Both the position numbers and the translations under genes were made by a program. A model generated the notes under the pieces. That model worked only from the letters and a program-made list of their open reading frames with translations, had not been told where the DNA came from and ran no database searches. A stretch of DNA of 64,000 bases from Nitrobacter sp035546855 (GTDB lineage Bacteria > Pseudomonadota > Alphaproteobacteria > Rhizobiales > Xanthobacteraceae). The stretch is from positions 25,415-89,414 of the forward strand of contig DASZVY010000060.1 in assembly GCA_035546855.1 (NCBI GenBank). Reading direction: 5' to 3'. Below are positions 57,779 through 64,000 of the stretch, one piece after another; the stretch's first letter is position 1; every line of letters begins with the position of its first letter.

Positions 57779-58369
57779 ATGTTCGTCCGAAAGCCGTCCG
57801 CCGCGGGCCGTCCCGACCTCTTCGTCTCCGCCAAGACCACCGTCCCGATTCCCGCGCGACACCCCGCGCTCAGGGAGGCACTCGTCCGCGCAAGCCTGGA
57901 CCCTGCGGTCCGCGCGATCTCGCATCTTCCGTCGGCGCATGTTGGGCCCGCGGCGTTAGACCTCGACATCGTCGTCGTCGAACGCGGCGACGGCCGCTTC
58001 CGTCTCGACGTGGTGCCCGCGCGCCGCATCCGCAGCGTCGCCGACGAACGCCAATTCCGCGCCGCGGCGGCCGAGCTCCGGCTTCCGCCGCTGGTCGTGA
58101 CGGCGGAGCTTCTGCGCGCGGAGCCGGTCCGCGCCAACTGCGACCTGGTCTGGTCGCACCGCGGTCGCGCGGTCCCCATCGATCTCCGGATGCAGATTCT
58201 CCGCCTCCTGGTCGACGACGGGCCGATGGCGCTCGACCGCCTGCTCGCAGGCATCGTGGGTCGCGAACCCGCCGCGGCGGTGATGGCGCTCGCCTGCGAC
58301 GACCTTCTCGAACTGGATCTGGAATCAGGGCCGCTCGGCCCGACGACGACGGTGAGGACGCGCACATGA
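57779..58369 (+). CDS. Hypothetical protein before the FtsH-like gene
   Basis: A 196-residue protein that I cannot assign. It has alternating beta strands and helices, with LDLDIVVVERGDGRFRLDVV near residue 60 and ANCDLVWSHRGRAVPIDLRM near 120; the first stretch has the D-x-V-V look of nuclease-like folds, but no complete PD-(D/E)xK set is visible. Its stop overlaps the FtsH-like start (ATGA), so the two are co-produced. Confidence 0.6.
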   Translation: MFVRKPSAAGRPDLFVSAKTTVPIPARHPALREALVRASLDPAVRAISHLPSAHVGPAALDLDIVVVERGDGRFRLDVVPARRIRSVADERQFRAAAAELRLPPLVVTAELLRAEPVRANCDLVWSHRGRAVPIDLRMQILRLLVDDGPMALDRLLAGIVGREPAAAVMALACDDLLELDLESGPLGPTTTVRTRT

Positions 58370-60447
58370 AGAAGAGCAAGAAGCTCAAGATGGGTTCGGA
58401 CACCACCCTCCACAAAGCACAGCGCCGGCTCAAGAAAGGACTCGCGGAGCTGCGCGCGGTTGCCGACGCGCAGGCGGCGGACGAGGCGGCCGGCGCCTCG
58501 ACGGCTTCCGGCGACGGAGCATCGGATTCGGATACGGTGGATGCGCCGCCGCCTGCGAAGCGGCGGCCGGAAGCGGCGGAGGCCGTGCTCGGCGCAGCAT
58601 TCGAGGCCGCGACGACGCGCGAGGTCCGCCGACGCCTGAGGCACACGCAGGCGATGGCCGCCGTCGTCGTGGTGCCGAACGCGAATTGGGTCGCGCCCGC
58701 GAAAAGCCATGTCGGCTCCGCCTTCGGCGAGCGCTGGATCGTGCATGCCCGCGACGGGTCCGACCGGCGGCAGGATTCGTCGACCGGCTCGCTCGACGTC
58801 GCGCGCGAACTGTCGCGCGGGCGTTGCGTGATGGGCGTCGCCGCCGACGAGAGGCTGCTTCCCGCCGCTCTGACCGCGGCGGCCGACGTCGTCGTTCGCA
58901 TCGCTCCGCCCGACGGCCGCGTGCTGCGCGCCGCCATCGCCAGGTTCGCCGGACGCAGTCCCGGCAAGGTGCCGGACGCGGTCGCGGCCGGGCTCGACCT
59001 GCACGAGATCCTCGCCGCGTTCCGCCCGGGCACCGGCGCCCGCACCATCGTCGCACGGCTCGCTGCGGCCGGCGCCGCGCGGCGCGAGACCGTCGGCGCG
59101 CGCGTGCCGGACCTCGCCACCGCCGTCGAATACGGCGAGGCGCGGACGTGGGGGCTGGCGCTGGCGCGCGACATCGCCGACTATCGCGCCGGCAGGATCG
59201 CGTGGCGCGACGTCGACCGCGGCATCGTGCTGCATTCCGCGCCCGGCTTCGGCAAATCCCTGTTCGCGCAGGTTCTCGCGCGCGCGTGCAACGTTCCGCT
59301 GGTCGCGACGTCGGTGGGCGAGCTGTTCGCCTCGAGCGCGGGCTACCTCGATTCGGTGATCAAGGCGGTGCGCGCGGCGTTCGCGCGCGCGTCCGCGCTG
59401 GCGCCGTGCATCCTGTTCCTCGACGAGATCGATGCGTTGCCGGACCGCGCCACGATGTCGCCGCGCGGGCGCGACTGGTGGATGCCGGTTGTCACCGACT
59501 TTCTGATCCAGCTGGATTCGGCGGTCGGTCAGCGGGAGGGCATCGTGGTCGTCGGCGCCACCAACGCCATCGAGCGGGTCGATACCGCCTTGCTGCGGCC
59601 GGGGCGGCTCGAGAAATCCGTCGAGATCGCGCGCCCGGATCTTGCGGGCACGATCAACATTCTGCGTTTCCACGTGGACGGCGGCGTGCCCGACGGCGAT
59701 CTCGCCGGCGTGGGCGCGCTGCTGGAGGGGGCGACCGGCGCGGAGATCATGCACATCGCCCGGCAGGCGAGGCGCGTGGCGCGGCACGCCGGACGCCCGA
59801 TGACCGCGGACGACCTGCGGCGCGCGGCGCTGCCCGTCGAGGACGTGCCGCCCGACCGGCTCTTCCGGATGGCGGTGCACGAGGCCGCTCATGCGGTGAC
59901 CGCGCTGGCGATTCCCGTCGGCCGGCTGAAGCACGTCGCGCTGCGGTCGCGTGGCACGTCGGGCGGACAGACGGCGATCGATTTCGGCGGGTTCGTGCTG
60001 CCGACCCGGCGTGCGATCGAGGACCGCGTCGTCGTCGGGCTCGCCGCGCGGGCGGCCGAGCGGATCCTGCTCGGTTCGGTGTCGACGGGCGGCGGCGGCT
60101 CCGCCGAGTCCGACCTCGGCTCCGCCACGGCGATGGTCGCCGCGGTCCACGCCTCCTTCGGCATGGGCGAGGATTGCGTGTATCTCGGCGCCGGCGAGGA
60201 GCTGCTCCGCGAGATCTCCCTCAATCCCGGACTCCGCCGCACGGTCGCGCTCCATCTCCGCGAACTCGACGAGCGCGCCGCCGCGCTCGTGGAGCGGGAG
60301 CGCGCGGCGATCCTCGCCGTCGCCGAGCGGCTCGCCGCGAAACGCTTTCTGGGCGGGACGGAGGTCGCCGGGATCGTCGCGGCCGCGCGGAGCGCGGCGC
60401 CGGCCGATCCTGCGCCGGTCGCGCCGCAGGGGGCGGAGGAGAAGTGA
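58366..60447 (+). CDS. Soluble FtsH-like AAA metalloprotease
   Basis: A 693-residue protein. The AAA domain has Walker A SAPGFGKS with Lys297, Walker B CILFLDEIDALPDR near residue 350, and the second region of homology GATNAIERVDTALLRPGRLE. The peptidase M41 domain has H505-E506-x2-H509 (VHEAAHAVT) and a third ligand in SAESDLGSATAM. Unlike FtsH it has no transmembrane segment; its 280-residue N-terminal part is arginine- and alanine-rich with no match I recognise. It is the largest gene of the run 54854-60772. Confidence 0.9.
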   Translation: MKKSKKLKMGSDTTLHKAQRRLKKGLAELRAVADAQAADEAAGASTASGDGASDSDTVDAPPPAKRRPEAAEAVLGAAFEAATTREVRRRLRHTQAMAAVVVVPNANWVAPAKSHVGSAFGERWIVHARDGSDRRQDSSTGSLDVARELSRGRCVMGVAADERLLPAALTAAADVVVRIAPPDGRVLRAAIARFAGRSPGKVPDAVAAGLDLHEILAAFRPGTGARTIVARLAAAGAARRETVGARVPDLATAVEYGEARTWGLALARDIADYRAGRIAWRDVDRGIVLHSAPGFGKSLFAQVLARACNVPLVATSVGELFASSAGYLDSVIKAVRAAFARASALAPCILFLDEIDALPDRATMSPRGRDWWMPVVTDFLIQLDSAVGQREGIVVVGATNAIERVDTALLRPGRLEKSVEIARPDLAGTINILRFHVDGGVPDGDLAGVGALLEGATGAEIMHIARQARRVARHAGRPMTADDLRRAALPVEDVPPDRLFRMAVHEAAHAVTALAIPVGRLKHVALRSRGTSGGQTAIDFGGFVLPTRRAIEDRVVVGLAARAAERILLGSVSTGGGGSAESDLGSATAMVAAVHASFGMGEDCVYLGAGEELLREISLNPGLRRTVALHLRELDERAAALVERERAAILAVAERLAAKRFLGGTEVAGIVAAARSAAPADPAPVAPQGAEEK

Positions 60448-60526
60448 TCATCCGATCGGTGCGGGCCGCGTCGGGTGGCCCGCGATTATAGACCTGGAAC
60501 GGAATTCGAATCCTACTGGAGGTCCC

Positions 60527-60772
60527 ATGACGAACAAACCGCGCCGCGTCGCGGCCCGGCCGAATCCTTGCGACTGGGCCGACGACGAACTGATGACGTT
60601 CGCGGAGGCGGCCGCGCTGATGTGGCCGTCGGGTCCGCTGACGGCGTCGTCGCTGCGGACCGCGTACCGGGCGGGCGAGCTCGAGGTCGCGATGATCGCG
60701 CGCAAGCTCCTGGTCACCAAGAAGTCGCTGTCGGCGATGACCGAAAACGCGCGCCGCAAGGTCCGGAGCTGA
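60527..60772 (+). CDS. Excisionase-like small DNA-binding protein
   Basis: An 81-residue protein. After a short basic arm it has LMTFAEAAALMWPSGPLTAS, then LRTAYRAGELEVAMIARKLL and VTKKSLSAM, the order of a MerR/AlpA-like winged helix with wing. Lengths and context 335 bases before a tyrosine integrase suit an excisionase or directionality factor. ATG 60527 follows GGAGG. Confidence 0.7.
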   Translation: MTNKPRRVAARPNPCDWADDELMTFAEAAALMWPSGPLTASSLRTAYRAGELEVAMIARKLLVTKKSLSAMTENARRKVRS

Positions 60773-61005
60773 CGCGGCGCCGGTCTGCGACGGCGCATCG
60801 GCACCAAGCATAGGGCAAGTATTCGCATGTAGAGCGGCGGCGGCGCTCGCGGCGACGTTCCCCCGAGGCTCGGGCCATGACCTTGATGTCGCGAGAGAAT
60901 TGGGGAATCCGTCATGCCGCGCTTCCGCTCCTTGGCGGTCGGGAGCGCGAGAAATCCGGACGACTTTTGGCGGACGAACCGCCGGAGGAGACGTCCGGAA
61001 GCACA

Positions 61006-61087
61006 AGACCCCGCCGGTTTCCCGACGGGGTCTCAAGAAGCGCGCGCGCCCGCACCTTAGCCTGGACAGCAAGACGGGCGCGCGCGC
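61006..61087 (+). promoter_or_regulatory. Two hairpins in the integrase leader
   Basis: AGACCCCGCCGG (61006-61017) pairs with CCGACGGGGTCT (61022-61033), one mismatch. GCGCGCGCGCCCG (61040-61052) pairs perfectly with CGGGCGCGCGCGC (61075-61087). The second stem ends just before the ribosome site (GAGGAG at 61090-61095) and 20 bases before ATG 61107. Both could restrain integrase expression. The rest of 60773-61106 shows no gene. Confidence 0.6.
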
Positions 61088-61106
61088 CCGAGGAGATTAC
61101 TCTACC

Positions 61107-62315
61107 ATGACTTTCATTTCCAAGGAACTGAATCTCGGCGCGTTCAAGACCGCGGCCTCGATGCCACAGGTTGCCGACGGCGACGACAATCGCCCGCCGA
61201 CCTACGAAATGCGCCGGCGACCGAACGGGGTATGGGCGATCTACCGCAACAGGCGGTACCTCATCACGACCAAGACCAGGGACGAGCATCTGGCTGGTGA
61301 AATCCTGGAGCTTCACGTCCTGCAGGACGGCGCCCGCGCGAGGAACCTCGTCGATGCGCGCTTCGTGCAGGCCACCGTGGTGATCGACCATTTCCTGCGG
61401 ACCTATCCGAAGACGAGGCGGTCCTACAAGGGCCTGCGGTCCCGCTGGAAGCTGCTGCGTCCGTATCTGGAGGGACGCCGGATCCAGGACCTGAACGGCG
61501 ACTGGCTGATCGACACCGAGGAGAAGATGGTCGAGGAGGACGGGTACGCGTACGCGACCTTCGCGGCCTGCATGGGCAATCTCATCACCGCGATCCGGCG
61601 CTACTGCCAGGACAAGCTCTGTCCGGTCATCGTGCCGTTTCACCGGCCCGATACCGCCGACGGCCGCGACCGCGTGCTGACCCCCGCGGAACGGGACCGC
61701 ATCCTGCGCTGGGCCGACGGAACGGAGACCTACGATCCGAAAACGGGGACTTGGACGCCGGCCCTGCGTCCTCTGGGCAGGATCGAGGCCAATCGCCGCC
61801 TGATGGTGGGACGGGAGGTGCGGCTCGGACTGCCGCTGGGGAGCCGTCCCGGGGTCTACCGGGGCATGGCATGGGAGCCGAACGCGGAGTTCGGCCACAT
61901 CGACCTCGCCAACGCGACGCTCCACCGCGTGCCCTCCGGCTCGTCGAAGAAGGGACGCAAGTCGGCGCCTGTGGTCGCGCTGCCGCCCGCGCTGCTCGCC
62001 GAGGTCCGCGCTTGGCGAGAGGCCGACGGCGACCAGCCGTACGTCTTCCGCACGGCGAGCGGCAAGCCGCTCCCGGCCGGCACCCTCGGCAGCTACTTCG
62101 CGGCCGCCATGGTCCGGCTCGGCCTCCCCGACGTGACCGGACATAGCCTGAGGCATACGGCCATCACATGGATGATCGAGCGCGGCCTGTCCGCCAGCGT
62201 GATCTCGGCGATCTGCGGCATCTCGATCAGCATGCTGAAGCGCCGTTACGACCACAGCGACAACCGCGTCGTCCAGGCCATCGGCCACGACGTCATGGAC
62301 TCGCTGCTCGCCTAG
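61107..62315 (+). CDS. Tyrosine recombinase/integrase
   Basis: A 402-residue phage-type integrase. The C-terminal catalytic domain shows H346-x2-R349 in GHSLRHTAITWMIERG and the nucleophile Tyr381 in RRYDHSDN. The first catalytic arginine is probably in GLPLGSRPGVYRGMAWEP near residue 245. A SAM-like core-binding domain precedes it. ATG 61107 was chosen since the upstream open frame runs through the leader hairpins. It faces the right end of the island and could serve an older element inside it. Confidence 0.92.
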   Translation: MTFISKELNLGAFKTAASMPQVADGDDNRPPTYEMRRRPNGVWAIYRNRRYLITTKTRDEHLAGEILELHVLQDGARARNLVDARFVQATVVIDHFLRTYPKTRRSYKGLRSRWKLLRPYLEGRRIQDLNGDWLIDTEEKMVEEDGYAYATFAACMGNLITAIRRYCQDKLCPVIVPFHRPDTADGRDRVLTPAERDRILRWADGTETYDPKTGTWTPALRPLGRIEANRRLMVGREVRLGLPLGSRPGVYRGMAWEPNAEFGHIDLANATLHRVPSGSSKKGRKSAPVVALPPALLAEVRAWREADGDQPYVFRTASGKPLPAGTLGSYFAAAMVRLGLPDVTGHSLRHTAITWMIERGLSASVISAICGISISMLKRRYDHSDNRVVQAIGHDVMDSLLA

Positions 62316-62347
62316 CGCCAGCCCCCCAGGATGCGGCATCCGAGACC

Positions 62348-62386
62348 GCCGCCGGCCGGTTCACCCGAACCGGCCGGCGGCTTTTT
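62348..62386 (+). terminator. Rho-independent terminator after the integrase
   Basis: GCCGCCGGCCGGTTC (62348-62362) and GAACCGGCCGGCGGC (62367-62381) form a perfect 15-bp stem with loop ACCC, followed by TTTTT at 62382-62386. It lies 32 bases after the integrase stop. Confidence 0.93.
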
Positions 62387-62617
62387 CATGCCTGCGCTCC
62401 TCCGCCCGCCCTGGGCCGCCGCGTACAGTATCCGGACAGGCTTCGCGGCGCGCTTCGCGGATCCGCTGGCGAATCCGGGCTCCCGTGCCGCCCGGGACGG
62501 TTTTCGGATTATGAGGTGTGGATAACGCGCTCTGCGGCCCAATAAAATCAAGGGTTCTCGGGCCCTGGACCGTCAGCTTCAGGGTGGCAGAAGCGCCTTC
62601 AAGGCGCTCTATCCGGG

Positions 62618-63016
62618 TCAATGCCGTACAGATTCCGTACAGGCCTCGCAGGCTGCCGGCACCGCCGTTGGCGGACCGGGTGCCGCCCGTATGACGTCCG
62701 GTGCGAGCTGCGCCGGCGCGACTACGGTCCATTGAGCGGCATGGGGCCCAGGACCGACTTCCGCCGCCTGAGTTCGGCCACGGCACGGTCCGCCTCCCCC
62801 TTCGAAAGCATCGACGATCTCGCGTGGCCCGTAGCCGTGCTGCTGGCAGGCGCCGATCAGGCGCGCGATCTCGCCGTTGCTCTCCGCTTCCGTCCTGAGA
62901 CGGAGCCAGCGCAGCGCGTGGCTGGGGTCCCGCTGCATCTGCCGGCCCGAGCTCGACTGCCGCCATGAAGCGCCGTGGGCTGGGTAACCGAAGTACATGG
63001 GCATGGGGTTCTCCAT
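62618..63016 (-). CDS. Hypothetical protein near the right end
   Basis: A frame of 132 codons. The first 70 residues look coding (YPAHGASWRQSSSGRQMQRD; ALRWLRLRTEAESNGEIARL; QQHGYGPREIVDAFEGG) while the rest is proline- and alanine-rich and may be non-coding. GGAGAACC precedes the ATG poorly. No family recognised. Confidence 0.35.
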   Translation of the reverse strand: MENPMPMYFGYPAHGASWRQSSSGRQMQRDPSHALRWLRLRTEAESNGEIARLIGACQQHGYGPREIVDAFEGGGGPCRGRTQAAEVGPGPHAAQWTVVAPAQLAPDVIRAAPGPPTAVPAACEACTESVRH

Positions 63017-63300
63017 TCGGGTTGCGGAGGCTGATGCCTTCCCCCTCGGAACCCTTTTCGGGTGCCGAGTTCAGCCGTGTGCCGCAGAATTATTTTCGGG
63101 TGGCGCCAGCGAATCGCGCTGCGGTCTGGTCGAGTGAATGTCGAGTGCGTGCGATTGCGTGGTGTCGCACGGCAAGATTCGAGGGGCCGGATCAATTCCA
63201 CCAAATTTATTTTTTGATAGCCCACGCAGTATTCATTCCGTCGAAACGCCTCGAAATGCCTCAAGACGACATGAATATTCTTGAGAAAAGTGTCACATCC
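63017..63300. other. Right terminal stretch of the island, no gene seen
   Basis: About 280 bases with no convincing gene. A short A/T-rich patch (CCAAATTTATTTTTTGATAG near 63200-63220) and the repeated CGAAACGCCTCGAAATGCCTC (63243-63262) lie close to the junction and could be recombinase arm sites. The comM reading frame from the right enters here and stops at TGA within eight bases. Confidence 0.45.
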
Positions 63301-63305
63301 TCAGC
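63301..63305. other. Right attachment core (attR), TCAGC
   Basis: Identical to 11346-11350. To its right the sequence is comM (AGATGGTGTCCGCC on the + strand, GGHHL on the gene strand). The two cores define the island ends. Confidence 0.85.
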
Positions 63306-63943
63306 AGATGGTGTCCGCCGGCGGCGGCGATTTCGAGCGCGCGCTTGGCGCTTTCCTGTCCCTTGATGTCGCGCAGGTCGAGCAGCGGCGCCTGCGATTC
63401 GTGCACGCGTGGTTGCGGCCGCGACAGAACCTGCGTGCCCTTGAAGTGGTTGGCGATCTGGATCAGCGAGCTCGCTGCGATGATCTGCAGTTCGGGGCTC
63501 GCCCACGCGGCTTCCGCGCCGCAGGCCGCGGGACAGATCAGTCCTTCGTCGCGGGCGTTGGCGCCGATCGCCGCGGGCAGCACGCCGGCCACCGGCGCGA
63601 TCGAGCCGTCGAGGCCGAGTTCGCCAAGGACCGTAAAGCCCGACAGGGCATCGGACGGAATCGCTCCGATCGCCGCCATCAGGCCCAGCGCGATCGGCAG
63701 GTCGTAGTGACTGCCCTCCTTGGGCAGATCGGCCGGCGCCAGATTGACCGTGATCCGCCGCGCCGGCAGCGCGAGGCCGGAGGCGATCAGGGCCGAGCGA
63801 ACCCGCTCGCGCGCCTCGGAGACGGCCTTGTCCGGCAGGCCGACGATATTGAACGCGGGCAATCCCGGCGCGACCTGCACCTGCACATCGACGGCGCGAG
63901 CCTCGATGCCTTCGAAGGCGACGGTTGATATCCGCTGGACCAT
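63301..63943 (-). pseudogene. comM: comM, 5' part, cut off by island insertion
   Basis: The N-terminal 214 codons of the YifB/ComM protein: MVQRISTVAFEGIEARAVDV at the start, DLPKEGSHYDLPIALGLMAA near residue 75, and DIKGQESAKRALEIAAAGGH at the end, just before the ATP-binding site. Translation continues into the island for two or three codons and ends at TGA 63293-63295. In Gammaproteobacteria ComM is a helicase needed for efficient natural transformation. The product here lacks the whole ATPase core. Confidence 0.95.
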
Positions 63944-64000
63944 GGCAGCCCTTCCCCGAAGGAGAAGCTAGCCGAAGACGCAACCGGACACAAGAACATT

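Larger units (their letters stand above)
11346..63300. mobile_element. 52-kb genomic island integrated in comM
   Basis: The two halves of comM flank exactly this segment. On the + strand the left junction reads GATCA-TCAGC-CTCGTG and the right junction ACATCC-TCAGC-AGATGG; TCAGC is the only shared sequence and restores the gene when taken once. A short identical core fits serine-recombinase site-specific integration, and such a recombinase begins 53 bp from the left junction. The interior contains catabolic genes, a ubiquitin-like conjugation locus, remnants of other elements and a tyrosine integrase. ComM is a known island target in Acinetobacter (AbaR); the family of this element is not identified. 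No conjugation genes are seen, so it is not self-transmissible from what is here. Confidence 0.93.

Noticed and set aside
58366..60491. Several long arginine- or alanine-rich frames opposite or alongside the FtsH-like gene
   Set aside because: They are shadows of a very GC-rich gene; none shows motifs, and the FtsH-like frame has all catalytic residues.
62316..63300. tRNA attachment site for the tyrosine integrase at the right end
   Set aside because: I looked for a cloverleaf and a tRNA 3' end in this interval on both strands and found none; the island ends fit the serine recombinase core in comM.
1..64000. CRISPR array or rRNA/tRNA genes
   Set aside because: No regularly spaced identical repeats and no rRNA or tRNA signature noticed on reading; the only repeats found are the dispersed palindromes and operator-like pairs listed.

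Overview
The window is a GC-rich alphaproteobacterial chromosome segment. The order hslU-hslV / hisB-(DUF2628)-hisH-hisA-hisF-hisE-coaA and the short palindromic intergenic repeats suggest the Bradyrhizobium/Rhodopseudomonas/Afipia group (Nitrobacteraceae). That placement is inference from gene content and was not searched.

Core chromosome occupies 1-11345 and 63306-64000. The left part carries the protease pair hslUV, the second half of histidine biosynthesis with coaA, an OlsB-like acyltransferase, a hybrid sensor kinase and the 3' part of comM. The 5' part of comM lies 52 kb away at the right edge of the window. The two parts rejoin in frame across a 5-bp sequence (TCAGC on the + strand) present at both junctions, so 11346-63300 is one insertion of 51,955 bp in comM. 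A large serine recombinase starts 53 bp inside the left end and is the obvious candidate integrase.

Island part 1 (about 11.4-14.7 kb) holds the recombinase and decayed sequence, including an IS110 transposase remnant. Island part 2 (14.7-43.5 kb) is a catabolic region. It encodes a P450 with its own [2Fe-2S] ferredoxin and FAD reductase, an aldehyde dehydrogenase, two acyl-CoA ligases, two CoA-transferases, two thiolase-like/DUF35 pairs, an OYE-family reductase, a lactonase-like protein, an MBL hydrolase, a LysR and an IclR regulator, and two import systems (branched-chain-type ABC and TRAP). The genes fit uptake, oxidation, CoA activation and stepwise shortening of an organic acid or terpenoid/alicyclic compound; the substrate cannot be read from sequence.

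Island part 3 (43.8-63.3 kb) carries candidate defence genes, remnants and mobility genes. Its centre is a ubiquitin-like conjugation locus: a protein with three ubiquitin-like domains fused to an E2 domain and a Gly-Gly at the junction, a JAB peptidase-E1 fusion, and a DUF6527 protein, transcribed divergently from an XRE regulator and an ImmA/IrrE peptidase. Nearby are a coupled DUF6932-type nucleotidyltransferase-like gene pair and remnants of a DUF499 ATPase and an SRAP protein. A long operon-like run of three tandem zinc-motif paralogues leads to a zinc-ribbon protein, a metallophosphoesterase, a soluble FtsH-like AAA protease, an excisionase-like protein and a tyrosine integrase. By eye, base composition shifts between parts 2 and 3, so the island looks assembled from more than one source. 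I saw no tRNA, rRNA or CRISPR array.
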